From assembly GCA_035547755.1 (NCBI GenBank), contig DASZUG010000057.1, positions 62,001 to 126,000 of the forward strand: a DNA stretch of 64,000 nt, in the 5' to 3' direction. This stretch comes from Mesorhizobium_L sp035547755. Its GTDB lineage: Bacteria > Pseudomonadota > Alphaproteobacteria > Rhizobiales > Rhizobiaceae. Every line of letters begins with the position of its first letter. Within the stretch, counting starts at the first letter, position 1. Shown in pieces: positions 34,141 through 42,393 of this stretch. The notes beneath the pieces are model-generated. The model saw only the letters and a program-made list of their open reading frames with translations, was not told the DNA's origin and did no database searches. Both the position numbers and the translations under genes were made by a program.

Positions 34141-34548
34141 ATGGCTGACAGCTTCAAATTCGAACTCGTCTCTCCGGAGCGGCTTCTCCTCTCCGAAGAC
34201 GTCCAATCGGTCGTCGTTCCCGGGACGGAAGGCGAGATGACCGTCATGGCGCATCATGCTCCGGTCATGACGACGCTGAAACCCGGTATCGTCACCGTCA
34301 ACACCGCTTCCGGCAAGGTCGATCGCTATATCGTCTTCGGCGGTTTCGCCGATATCCTGCCGGACAGCCTGACGCTTCTGGCGGAATCCTCGTCGCATGT
34401 CGATGACATTTCCCACGCGGACATTGCCGAGCGGATCGAGCAGGTGCGCAAGGATCTGACCGAGACGACGGACGGCCATCACCGCACGGTGTTGGAAGAA
34501 TTGCTCCATCAACTGACGACATTGGGACAAATCGTCGTTCCCGCCTGA
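34141..34548 (+). CDS. atpC: ATP synthase F1 subunit epsilon, first copy
   Basis: Rotor-foot subunit that couples gamma to the c-ring and can inhibit ATP hydrolysis. The 135-residue protein has the N-terminal beta-sandwich (FELVSPERLLLSEDV, VPGTEGEMTVMAHHAPVMTTL, IVFGGFADILPDSLTLLAE) and a short helical C-terminus (about residues 88-120) followed by LTTLGQIVVPA. ATG 34141 lies 9 bases after the inverted repeat with a weak SD (GGTAAGAA). A second, complete epsilon gene follows 81 bases downstream; the two align over 133 residues with 88 identities by my count. Confidence 0.97.
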   Translation: MADSFKFELVSPERLLLSEDVQSVVVPGTEGEMTVMAHHAPVMTTLKPGIVTVNTASGKVDRYIVFGGFADILPDSLTLLAESSSHVDDISHADIAERIEQVRKDLTETTDGHHRTVLEELLHQLTTLGQIVVPA

Positions 34549-34629
34549 GGCTTTTCTCGGGAACCGGTGCGCTCTACTGTAATTATGCAGGTCAGCCGTT
34601 GCGGTTGATGGCGAACAGGAGAGGGTGCA

Positions 34630-35040
34630 ATGCCGATGGACAGCTTCAAGTTCGAACTTGTTTCACCCGAGCGCCTTCTCGTTTCGGAGGAGGTGCACTC
34701 CGTCGTCGTCCCCGGAACCGAAGGCGAGATGACGGTGATGGCGAGGCATGCGCCAGTCATGACGACGATGCGCCCCGGCATCGTCACCGTCGAAACGTCC
34801 GGCGGCGAAACCAATCGTTATGTCGTCTATGGCGGGTTCGCGGACATATCGCCCGAAGGCTGTATCCTTCTCGCTGAATTTTCTGTCCATGAGCGCGATT
34901 TCGACCGTGGCGATCTGGAGCGCCGCATGGAGGAAACAAGGCAGGCGATAAGTGCGGCGACAGAGGCCACTCACCGCACCAAGCTCGAAGAATTTCTTCA
35001 TCAGCTTACGACGCTGGGTCAGGTGGTCGTTCCAGCTTGA
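34630..35040 (+). CDS. ATP synthase F1 subunit epsilon, second (paralogous) copy
   Basis: A complete 136-residue epsilon homologue, about 66% identical to the preceding atpC product. The beta-sandwich is highly conserved (DSFKFELVSPERLL, SVVVPGTEGEMTVMA, HAPVMTT, GGFADI are shared), whereas the helical part (about residues 85-118) has diverged strongly before the identical tail HQLTTLGQ. It has its own good SD (AGGAGAGGGTGCA) and no stop or frameshift, so it is likely expressed. A tandem second epsilon gene is unusual; the divergence in the regulatory helices suggests an altered inhibitory property or a condition-specific variant, but this is inference. Confidence 0.93.
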   Translation: MPMDSFKFELVSPERLLVSEEVHSVVVPGTEGEMTVMARHAPVMTTMRPGIVTVETSGGETNRYVVYGGFADISPEGCILLAEFSVHERDFDRGDLERRMEETRQAISAATEATHRTKLEEFLHQLTTLGQVVVPA

Positions 35041-35047
35041 CGTGACT

Positions 35048-35064
35048 AGGCCAGTGTCTGGCCT
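35048..35064. terminator. Hairpin between convergent atpC paralogue and DUF4396 gene
   Basis: AGGCCAG and CTGGCCT form a perfect seven-base stem around TGT, eight bases after the second atpC stop and touching the DUF4396 stop. There is no long T tract on either strand, so it may be a weak bidirectional terminator. Confidence 0.5.
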
Positions 35065-35792
35065 TACATCTCCTCCTTCCATCCTGCCTTTATCAGCCAC
35101 CAGTTAACCGGATAACTGGTGACGAAGCCGCAAAGCATGGCAATCTGCATCATGAACCAGAATTCCGGCGTTACGACCTCAAGTCTCGCGCCGAGCAGGT
35201 CGCGGAATATCCCGAAGACTGCGATCGCCATAAAGCCGTACATGCCGACCTGCCAAGCGGTAAGGGACAGCGTGTCGGCCTTCACGGCGGCCCAGATGCC
35301 ATCCCGGAGGCCGAGATTCCGCATCGGCGCTATGGAAAAATACTGGAAGAAAATGCCGAAGAGGTAGGCGAAGATAAAATCGAGCACCCACACGGCGAAC
35401 ATCTTTTCGGAGAAGATCGTGTGCCATCCGAGCCAGATGGTGATGGCGGGAAAGGCGAAAGCCAGCCATTCGGCGAGAATGTCTCCCAACGTACAGCCCG
35501 CGCCGCAATGCGAGGTCGCCTTCGCGACGATGACGGAAAAGGCTGAACGATCCATATCGTGCCCATGCCCGTGGTGATGAGAGGCGTCCGCCTTCCTTTT
35601 CGCCGTGCGTCCATAGTGGAAATAAAACCATAGCCAGAGGATCGAACCGAACAGTGCGCAAATTGGCCAGACGAGATTCATGATCCACATCTGTTGAGGG
35701 CGTCTCCACTCATCGGCGATGATGATGACGGCGGCAAGGAAGCCAATCAGAAGAAAAAAGATCGAAGCGATATGAAGCCAGACAGGAATCAT
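35064..35792 (-). CDS. DUF4396 integral membrane protein
   Basis: 242-residue protein with about six hydrophobic segments: WLHIASIFFLLIGFLAAVII, MNLVWPICALFGSILWLWFY, LAFAFPAITIWLGWHTIF, VLDFIFAYLFGIFF, VGMYGFMAIAVFGIF and FWFMMQIAMLCGFVTSYPV. A cytosolic loop after helix 2 is histidine-rich (HHHGHGHD, residues ~73-80) and is followed by SHCGAGCTLGDILAEW near residue 95, the conserved DUF4396 signature with two cysteines. The His/Cys pattern hints at metal binding, but function is unknown. It converges on the second atpC and is divergent from hisC. Confidence 0.83.
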   Translation of the reverse strand: MIPVWLHIASIFFLLIGFLAAVIIIADEWRRPQQMWIMNLVWPICALFGSILWLWFYFHYGRTAKRKADASHHHGHGHDMDRSAFSVIVAKATSHCGAGCTLGDILAEWLAFAFPAITIWLGWHTIFSEKMFAVWVLDFIFAYLFGIFFQYFSIAPMRNLGLRDGIWAAVKADTLSLTAWQVGMYGFMAIAVFGIFRDLLGARLEVVTPEFWFMMQIAMLCGFVTSYPVNWWLIKAGWKEEM

Positions 35793-35996
35793 GGTTTGCC
35801 AACAGGATTGGGGACGTTTCTCCTGTCAAAACCGCAAGCGAAGCATTGGTTCCTCCTGCTTTCCCTCCGTTGTCAATGTTGTTCAAGGGTAACGATTCGT
35901 CTATCTCGGACCGGGACGAAGGGCTCCCTTTGCGTCGGATGAAAAGCTTTGCTAGAGCGACCGCATCCTTCTCGGATAGCTGGATCGGATTTTTCC

Positions 35997-37094
35997 ATGA
36001 CGATTGAAGAGCGCCCGGAGCCGCGCCCCGGAATTATGGACATTGCAGCCTATGTTCCCGGCGGCCATAGCGTTCCGGGGGCCGTTAAGGTCCATAAGCT
36101 TTCGTCGAACGAGACGCCGCTCGGCGCCAGTCCTGCGGCGATCGAGGCGGTGCGGGAATTGAGCAACCATCTCGAACTTTATCCGGACGGCTCGGCAAAG
36201 GCACTACGTGAGGCGATCGCCGCCGTCCATGGCCTCAATCCCGCGAACATCGTTTGCGGCAACGGTTCGGACGATTTGCTGGCGCTCCTGACGCGCAGCT
36301 ATCTCCAGCCGGGCGACGAAGGGATTTTCAGCGAACACGGCTTTCTCGTCTACAAGATCCAGATACTGGCGGCGGGCGCCACGCCGGTCGTCGCGCCGGA
36401 AAAGGACGAGCGCGCCGATGTCGATGCTCTCCTGGCGGCCGTGACCGACAGGACGAGGATGGTTTTCATCGCCAATCCCAACAATCCAACCGGCACTTAC
36501 CTGCCGTTCGAGGAGGTGCGGCGGCTGCATGCAGGGCTGCCGAAGCATGTCCTCCTCGTGCTCGACGCAGCCTATGCCGAATATGTGCGGAAGAACGATT
36601 ACGAGGCGGGGATCGAACTCGTATCGTCAGCGCAGAATGTCGTCATGACCCGCACATTCTCCAAGATATATGGGCTGGCCGGACTGCGTCTGGGCTGGAT
36701 GTATGCGCCGGCCCCGATCGTCGATGTCATAAACCGTGTCCGCGATCCGTTCAATGTCAGCGCCGCGGCCATCGCGGCGGGCGCCGCCGCGATGCGTGAT
36801 CGTGCCCATGTCGAGCGCGCGGTGGCTCATAATGAGGTCTGGTTGAACTGGCTTGTGAAGGAACTCACCGCGCTCGGCCTCCGCGTCACACCGAGCGTCG
36901 GCAATTTCCTTCTCATCCACTTCCCTGGCGGAAAGCATTCCGCTGAAGCGGCCGATAAATATCTGCTCGATCGTGGCTATATCTTGCGGCGCGTTGCGGC
37001 CTATGGCTTTCCGAATGCACTGCGCATGACCGTGGGCTCCGAAGAAGCCAATCGCGGCGTCGTCGCGGTACTCGCCGCTTTCCTGAAAGCTTGA
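35997..37094 (+). CDS. hisC: Histidinol-phosphate aminotransferase
   Basis: PLP aminotransferase (fold type I) of 365 residues, converting imidazole acetol phosphate to histidinol phosphate; in alphaproteobacteria HisC-like enzymes may also serve in aromatic amino-acid transamination. KLSSNETPLGASP near residue 35, NPNNPTGTYLP near 160, DAAYAEYV near 190 and the PLP lysine (Lys223) in TRTFSKIYGLAGLRLGW are visible. I chose ATG 35997; the longer frame from 35949 adds an unrelated leader. tyrA starts 3 bases after the stop, so the aromatic link is plausible. Confidence 0.92.
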   Translation: MTIEERPEPRPGIMDIAAYVPGGHSVPGAVKVHKLSSNETPLGASPAAIEAVRELSNHLELYPDGSAKALREAIAAVHGLNPANIVCGNGSDDLLALLTRSYLQPGDEGIFSEHGFLVYKIQILAAGATPVVAPEKDERADVDALLAAVTDRTRMVFIANPNNPTGTYLPFEEVRRLHAGLPKHVLLVLDAAYAEYVRKNDYEAGIELVSSAQNVVMTRTFSKIYGLAGLRLGWMYAPAPIVDVINRVRDPFNVSAAAIAAGAAAMRDRAHVERAVAHNEVWLNWLVKELTALGLRVTPSVGNFLLIHFPGGKHSAEAADKYLLDRGYILRRVAAYGFPNALRMTVGSEEANRGVVAVLAAFLKA

Positions 37095-37097
37095 GCA

Positions 37098-38039
37098 ATG
37101 GCAGAGCCTCTCTTCGATAAAATAGCCCTGGTGGGCATTGGTTTGATCGGGTCGTCGCTGGCGCGCGTCATCCGCGGTAAAAACCTCGCCCGCACAATTT
37201 CGATATCCACCCGCAGCACCGAAACGCTTGAGCGCGCGCGTGAATTGGAACTCGGCGATTCCTATTCGACGGAGGCCGCCGAAACAGTGGCCGATGCCGA
37301 TCTCGTCATCGTCTCCGTTCCCGTCGGCTCGTCGGGCGCGGTCGCGGAAAGCATTGCCGGCGCGTTGAAACCCGGCGCGATCGTCACCGATGTCGGCTCG
37401 ACCAAGCGCTCGGTCATCGCGCAAATGCAGCCGGTGTTGCCGAAGACTGTGCATTTCATTCCCGGCCATCCGCTTGCCGGAACGGAAAAGTCGGGGCCGG
37501 ACGCGGGCTTTGCCGATCTGTTCGAGAATCGCTGGTGTATTTTCACGCCCTTGCCGGGGACCGATCCGGCCGCGCTCGAGAAACTTTCGGAATTCTGGCG
37601 GCGCTGCGGATCGAATGTCGATACGATGGACCCGGTGCACCACGATATGGTGCTGGCGATCGTTTCGCACCTGCCCCACATCATCGCCTATAATATTGTC
37701 GGTACCGCCGACGACCTCGAGACTGTCACCAAGTCCGAGGTCATCAAATATTCCGCCTCCGGTTTCCGTGATTTCACCCGCCTTGCAGCCTCGGACCCCA
37801 CGATGTGGCGCGATGTCTGCCTGCACAACAAGGACGCGATCCTCGAAATGCTGGCGCGCTTCTCCGAGGATCTGGCGTCGCTGCAAAGGGCGATTCGCTG
37901 GGGCGACGGCGAAAAGCTCTTCGATCTCTTCACGCGCACCCGTGCCATCCGACGCTCGATCATCGAGGCGGGGCAGGAAATAGACGCGCCAGATTTCGGA
38001 CGTCATGGGGCGGAGCCGATGGATGGCCACAAGGGGTGA
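37098..38039 (+). CDS. tyrA: Prephenate/arogenate dehydrogenase
   Basis: NAD(P)-dependent oxidative step of tyrosine synthesis. The 313-residue protein has an N-terminal Rossmann domain (IALVGIGLIGSSLAR at residues ~9-23), VSVPVGSSG near 77, TDVGSTK near 100, the catalytic-His/substrate region HFIPGHPLAGTEKSGP near 120, and the all-helical C-terminal dimerisation domain (HDMVLAIVSHLPHIIAYNIV near 190). It is the short cyclohexadienyl-dehydrogenase type without chorismate mutase or ACT domain. Three bases separate it from hisC; prephenate versus arogenate preference cannot be told from sequence. Confidence 0.94.
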   Translation: MAEPLFDKIALVGIGLIGSSLARVIRGKNLARTISISTRSTETLERARELELGDSYSTEAAETVADADLVIVSVPVGSSGAVAESIAGALKPGAIVTDVGSTKRSVIAQMQPVLPKTVHFIPGHPLAGTEKSGPDAGFADLFENRWCIFTPLPGTDPAALEKLSEFWRRCGSNVDTMDPVHHDMVLAIVSHLPHIIAYNIVGTADDLETVTKSEVIKYSASGFRDFTRLAASDPTMWRDVCLHNKDAILEMLARFSEDLASLQRAIRWGDGEKLFDLFTRTRAIRRSIIEAGQEIDAPDFGRHGAEPMDGHKG

Positions 38040-38059
38040 TGCAGACTTATTCGCGCGCT

Positions 38060-39055
38060 TCAATTAACCGGCGGAAGCCTGCCGATCTTGAAGAAGCCGA
38101 GCGTGATCTTGCCCCTGCGGATTTCCACTGGCAGGGTCTGATCGTTGCCGAGGGCGCCCAGCATCGCGAATGCCGGTTCGATTTTCTGCGCTTCTTGCGG
38201 GAATGCCTTTACGAGGATCGCCGAAAGCGCCTTCAAATTGCGCAGCGTCACGCGCAATCTTCCGTCCGCGAGGCCTTCGCTATCGAACGAGATATTGCCG
38301 GAAACGGCGGCGCTGCTATCGGAGCCCGGATCGATGTTCAGCCCATTGATCTCGAACTGCTGGTTGCGCAGGCTTTGAAGTCCTGTCTGCAAGATACCTG
38401 CTCCATCGAAAACACGGATATTACCTGTTTCACTGATTGGTGGCAGAGCTTGCAGGTCGGGAAGCGCCGCACCGAAGGTCACATCGGCAACGCTTGCGAA
38501 AATGTCGAGGTCGCCGCCGCTCGGCTCGATCGTGACTTTGGTTGCGCCGAGCTTGAAAAGCACCGGTTGAGCGGCGGGAGCAGCTGCATTCTTCACCTCG
38601 ACCGACTTGCCCTCGACTAAAATGCCAGTCACGTCGTTCATGCCGAGCGAGAGATAGGCGTTCAGTTTCTCCCAATCGAGAGCCAGAGGCACGCTGCTCG
38701 GCGCCTCGATCGATGCCGGGCCGTGCAGGAGCACGTTCATCCGAAAGGGATTGTAAAGCGGCATCGCCGCCCTGGCTGCGCCGGACGTCAAGGAAAATCC
38801 GCCTTTTTCGTCCTTGTAGCCGACCGCCTTGCAGGAGACGCCGAAGCTGATCGGGAAGCCGATGACGCTGGCGGCTCGGCAATCCACCGTCTTTCCCGCT
38901 GCGTTCAGCTGAGCGATGATCGCCCGGCTTCTGGTTCGCGCCAGATGGGCGGCGACATACCAGCCGGCGATGAACAGTACGGTGACAACCGTAAGCGTCA
39001 CGACAAGCCAGATGAGGGCGCCCCGGCCGCGGGTCTTGCCGTCCCTTGACGTCAT
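38060..39055 (-). CDS. DUF2125 envelope protein
   Basis: 331-residue protein with one N-terminal transmembrane helix (ALIWLVVTLTVVTVLFIAGWY, ~14-34), after which the rest should lie in the periplasm. The DUF2125 domain spans most of the remainder; typical parts are VDCRAASVIGFPISFGVSC near residue 57 and MPLYNPFRMNVLLHGPA near 98. Two cysteines in the former might form a disulfide. DUF2125 proteins are conserved in alphaproteobacteria beside tyrA, and function is unknown; the beta-rich, AsmA-like feel of the repeats is only an impression. Convergent with tyrA (20 bases), divergent from the ChaC-like gene (56 bases). Confidence 0.88.
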   Translation of the reverse strand: MTSRDGKTRGRGALIWLVVTLTVVTVLFIAGWYVAAHLARTRSRAIIAQLNAAGKTVDCRAASVIGFPISFGVSCKAVGYKDEKGGFSLTSGAARAAMPLYNPFRMNVLLHGPASIEAPSSVPLALDWEKLNAYLSLGMNDVTGILVEGKSVEVKNAAAPAAQPVLFKLGATKVTIEPSGGDLDIFASVADVTFGAALPDLQALPPISETGNIRVFDGAGILQTGLQSLRNQQFEINGLNIDPGSDSSAAVSGNISFDSEGLADGRLRVTLRNLKALSAILVKAFPQEAQKIEPAFAMLGALGNDQTLPVEIRRGKITLGFFKIGRLPPVN

Positions 39056-39111
39056 GGGGCCTGCCTCGCTACCCGGTGTTGATAAATTTTTCGAAGCATC
39101 GGGCAGGCGAT

Positions 39112-39639
39112 ATGGGCGATTTTTGGGTCTTTGGCTATGGGTCGCTCATCTGGAAGCCGGGTTTCGCACATGTTGCGACACGACGCGCGCATCTGCACGG
39201 CTTTCGCCGTTCGCTTTGCGTCTATTCCTGGGTTCACCGGGGCACGGAAGCGCATCCCGGCCTCGTTCTGGGACTCGATCGCGGCGGCTCCTGCGTCGGG
39301 CTCGCCTTCCGCGTTCCGGGCGACTTGCGAAACGAGGTGGTCGCCTATCTGCGCGAACGGGAACTCGTCACCAATGTCTATTCCGAGCGCTGGCTGAAAA
39401 TCCGTTTCGAGGACGGCACCGCCGATGAGGCGCTGTGCTATATCGTCGATCGTGGCCACCGCCAATATGCCGGCCATCTCGCGGTCGACCAGGCGGCTAA
39501 GGTTGTCAGGGGGGCCGTCGGCGAGTCCGGTCCGAACGAGGAATATGTAATCAATACGATCCGTCATCTGGAGGCGCTCGGCATCCGCGATCACTGGCTG
39601 GAAGGGGTCAGCGCAAAGCTGAATGCCGCCGAAAGTTAA
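39112..39639 (+). CDS. Gamma-glutamylcyclotransferase, ChaC family
   Basis: 175-residue protein of the ChaC group, which cleaves the gamma-glutamyl bond of glutathione giving 5-oxoproline and Cys-Gly. The substrate-loop signature FGYGSLIW is at residues ~7-14, RRSLCVYSW near 38, LVLGLDRGGSCVGLAF near 60 and a catalytic glutamate is expected in the RERELV region near 90. I chose ATG 39112; the longer frame from 39046 overlaps the opposite promoter region. Its TAA overlaps the stop of the convergent acyltransferase gene by four bases. Confidence 0.88.
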   Translation: MGDFWVFGYGSLIWKPGFAHVATRRAHLHGFRRSLCVYSWVHRGTEAHPGLVLGLDRGGSCVGLAFRVPGDLRNEVVAYLRERELVTNVYSERWLKIRFEDGTADEALCYIVDRGHRQYAGHLAVDQAAKVVRGAVGESGPNEEYVINTIRHLEALGIRDHWLEGVSAKLNAAES

Positions 39640-40457
39640 TCACGGATTTCCACATCGCCGGCAGGTGTTCTTGTCAGCCCTTTTTCGATCGCGGCGAGCC
39701 GCGCGACGGCGGTAGGCGGTAATGGCGGCGGGTTCGGCGCGTTGGCGGCATCGACGAGAAGAAGGTCGCATGCCGCTTCGGTTTCGGCGATCAGGCGCGA
39801 GAGGAATTCCGCCTTTGGCAGGCCGGGCGGGATCGGCGGGAGGAAACGCGCCTTGATGACGCCGGGATAGCGCAGGAATTTCCGGCGGGGCCAGAAGAGG
39901 CCGGCGACATGGGCGACAGGAACGACGGGGACCCCGAGCCGTGTATAGATCTCGACGATGCCCTGCTGATAGGCGGGGTCGGCGCCTGGCGGCCGCCGCG
40001 TTCCTTCGGGATAGATGACGAGTTGCCGCTTCTCCTTCATCCGGTCCCGGGCGCCGGCCAGCGCGGAACGCAACGCCCTGACGCGGCTGCCTCGGTCGAT
40101 GGGGATCATGTTCATCTTCGCCATGTACCAGCCGAAGAAGGGGATCCACATCAACTCGCGTTTCAGGATGTAGGTAGCGTCCGCGATATAAGGGACAAAG
40201 GCGAAGGTGTCCCAGAACGACTGATGCTTCGGCGCGAGGATATAGGCTCCGTCGGGGAGATTCTCCATGCCGGTGATCTCGCAATCCGTTCCGGCGATCA
40301 CCTTCTGCAGCCAGAGCATGCTGCGGGACCAGAATTTGGGGACGAACCAGGCCCTGCGCCGCGAAACCAGAAAATAATAGGGAGCGAAGACGATCATCTC
40401 GATGATCGTGACCAGATAAAATGCCAGGTTGAAGGTCAGGGACCGCAGGAAAATCAT
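39636..40457 (-). CDS. 1-acyl-sn-glycerol-3-phosphate acyltransferase family protein
   Basis: PlsC-type acyltransferase of 273 residues, predicted to act at the inner membrane in phospholipid synthesis. An N-terminal hydrophobic helix (SLTFNLAFYLVTIIEMIVFA) is followed by the catalytic HX4D motif in APKHQSFWD near residue 84, block II IPIDRGSRVRAL near 125, and block III YPEGTRRPPG near 157. I chose ATG 40457; the longer frame adds a polar leader. Order ftsE-ftsX-ydcF-plsC on this strand is one I recall from other rhizobia, and the 120-base gap to ydcF may or may not hold a separate promoter. Confidence 0.9.
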   Translation of the reverse strand: MIFLRSLTFNLAFYLVTIIEMIVFAPYYFLVSRRRAWFVPKFWSRSMLWLQKVIAGTDCEITGMENLPDGAYILAPKHQSFWDTFAFVPYIADATYILKRELMWIPFFGWYMAKMNMIPIDRGSRVRALRSALAGARDRMKEKRQLVIYPEGTRRPPGADPAYQQGIVEIYTRLGVPVVPVAHVAGLFWPRRKFLRYPGVIKARFLPPIPPGLPKAEFLSRLIAETEAACDLLLVDAANAPNPPPLPPTAVARLAAIEKGLTRTPAGDVEIRD

Positions 40458-40577
40458 GTCTCTAGCCGCAAAATCGCCGGGCTTCCGACCCCGGATTGAA
40501 CGGGCTGGATACACGATGCGCCTGAAAAGGCAAACCGATCAAGCGGGAGGCCATCCGCCGTTCGGCGGATTGCCGCG

Positions 40578-41288
40578 TCAGTAGCCGGTCTTGGCATAGG
40601 CGCTGTGGCTGTATGAAGCATCGATCACGACGCTTCGGGCCAGCGCCGCAATATATTTTGTGTATTCGGTAAGAAGGACCCGTACCGCTTCCGGCTTGGT
40701 CATCCATGTGCCGTCATCAAGGCGGGAATTGACCACCGGGTAGGGGATCAGTTCGGTCTCGCCGATGAGGCGGTGCATTTCAAGTAGGCTGCGCGGCATA
40801 TGGTAGTTGTTCGTTACGACGATGACGCTGCTGTAGTTGTGTTCATGCACCCATTTGGCGCTTTCCTCGGCATTGCCCTCGGTGTTGAGCGCCGCATGGT
40901 CGATATCGATGCAGCAGGAGAACAGCTTTTCGTCGATGCCGGTCACTTCACTCAGGGCTCTCGGCCCCGCATGCGGATTGACGCCGCTGATGAAGAGACG
41001 CCGCCCCTTGCCGAGTTGGAGAAGATCCATGGCGGCGTCCAGACGCGCCCTGCCGCCGGTCAGCACGATGATCGCGTCCGCCGCCTTGATCGCTTTGGGC
41101 GGTTCGAGTTCGCTTATGTGACTGGCAAAAAGGAAGAACCCTCCAAAGAACAATAGCGCGACGCCAGCAACGACAGAAAGCGCCGCGTAAGACGTACGCC
41201 ATCGCCGGGCCCTTGACGCAAACGATTCCGCCGGGGCGGATGCCCCGGAAGCGGCAGCGCCGGTCGAATCGTCCCTTCCGTCCATCAT
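40578..41288 (-). CDS. YdcF/DUF218 family membrane protein
   Basis: 236-residue protein with one N-terminal transmembrane helix (ALSVVAGVALLFFGGFFLFA, ~35-54) and a periplasmic DUF218 domain: AIIVLTGGRARLDAAMDLL near residue 70, FISGVNPH near 98, NAEESAKWVHEH near 140 and TNNYHMPRS near 157, the last being the conserved His/Arg pair. Members such as SanA and ElyC affect envelope permeability and peptidoglycan precursor handling; the exact role here is unknown. Start ATG 41288 or 41285. Located 88 bases after ftsX, same strand. Confidence 0.87.
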   Translation of the reverse strand: MMDGRDDSTGAAASGASAPAESFASRARRWRTSYAALSVVAGVALLFFGGFFLFASHISELEPPKAIKAADAIIVLTGGRARLDAAMDLLQLGKGRRLFISGVNPHAGPRALSEVTGIDEKLFSCCIDIDHAALNTEGNAEESAKWVHEHNYSSVIVVTNNYHMPRSLLEMHRLIGETELIPYPVVNSRLDDGTWMTKPEAVRVLLTEYTKYIAALARSVVIDASYSHSAYAKTGY

Positions 41289-41376
41289 GCAACCATTACA
41301 ATGCAATTGTGGCAGGAAGAGAAGAAAACTCTTGCCACCAAAGGCCGCGCCGGATGATGCCATGCGCAGGGCTTGT

Positions 41377-42393
41377 TCATGAGTTTCCGTCCGGCTGGTG
41401 CTTCTCGAGATCCGTCAGGTAGTTCACGACCGTGTAGTGGGAGGTCGCGGCGGTGAGGCCGGCAATCAGCAGGATGATGAGAATGACGCCGACATAGCCG
41501 CCTGTGCCGATTGCGAAATTGCCGAACAGCGCGTTGGCCTGCGCGGCCTCAGGGGTCGCCATGTTGCGCGCCGATAACCAGGAAAACAGGATGAAGACGA
41601 TGATGGCGCCCGCGCCTCCTGCCGCCGCGCCTTTCATCCCGGTAATGAGGAAATGACGACGGAATTCCGAGGCGATGAATTTCGCCTCCGCGCCGACGAA
41701 ATGCAGCACTTCGATGATATGGCCGTTGCCGGCCATCGCTCCCCTTGTGGCGAAGACGACCGACAGAACAGTGGCGGAGAGCATGAGGGCGAGAATGGCA
41801 AGGCCGATGGTCACGGTCGTGTGCGCCATGGCGACCAGGCGATTGACCCAGTTGCGGTGATCGTCGAGCGTGGCGTTCGGAACCATGGAGGAGATCAGGT
41901 TCTCCAAAGCCTTGAAGTCGGGCGGGTTCCTTTCGTCGATCGTCACGACGATCAGTCGCGGCACCGGCAATTCATCGATGTTCAAGCCCTTGCCGAGCCA
42001 TGGTTCGAGGAGGCGCGCGGTCGCCGCGCGATCGACGATCGTCGCGCTTCGGACGCCCTTGAAGCCTGCGGCGATCGATTGCGCCTTTTCGAGCGCCGCT
42101 TCCATGTCGAAGCCGTCAGCCGGCTTGATCTCTATTGTCGCTTCCCGCGAGATCTGACCCTCCCAGGAGGAAGCGGCATCCCTGACCAGCGTGACGGCGC
42201 CGAGGGTCAGGCAGGACAGGAATGTCATGATGGCGATGACGCAGACCAACGCCCGGCCGGCGACATTGCTGCCGGGAATGATGGGGGCCATGCGGCGCTG
42301 GACGGTCCTCTCGGAGGGCTGCGACTGGATTCGTGGCAATTGCGCCCTTGGAGCCGATTCATCCTTTTGTCGCGGCGGCAGAAGGCTAGTCAT
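41377..42393 (-). CDS. ftsX: Cell division protein FtsX
   Basis: Membrane partner of FtsE; the complex transmits ATP hydrolysis to periplasmic amidase activators at the septum. The 338-residue protein has a basic cytosolic N-terminus, TM1 (ALVCVIAIMTFLSCLTLGAV near residue 47), a periplasmic loop (~70-180) and three further membrane segments (TVTIGLAILALMLSATVLSV, AAAGGAGAIIVFILFSWL, YVGVILIILLIAGLTAATS), the FtsX fold. I chose ATG 42393, which overlaps the ftsE stop by eight bases, so the pair is translationally coupled. Confidence 0.93.
   Translation of the reverse strand: MTSLLPPRQKDESAPRAQLPRIQSQPSERTVQRRMAPIIPGSNVAGRALVCVIAIMTFLSCLTLGAVTLVRDAASSWEGQISREATIEIKPADGFDMEAALEKAQSIAAGFKGVRSATIVDRAATARLLEPWLGKGLNIDELPVPRLIVVTIDERNPPDFKALENLISSMVPNATLDDHRNWVNRLVAMAHTTVTIGLAILALMLSATVLSVVFATRGAMAGNGHIIEVLHFVGAEAKFIASEFRRHFLITGMKGAAAGGAGAIIVFILFSWLSARNMATPEAAQANALFGNFAIGTGGYVGVILIILLIAGLTAATSHYTVVNYLTDLEKHQPDGNS

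Noticed and set aside
36627..38063. 478-codon minus-strand frame opposite hisC-tyrA
   Set aside because: Antisense shadow of two clear enzymes; spans both genes with no SD or domain.
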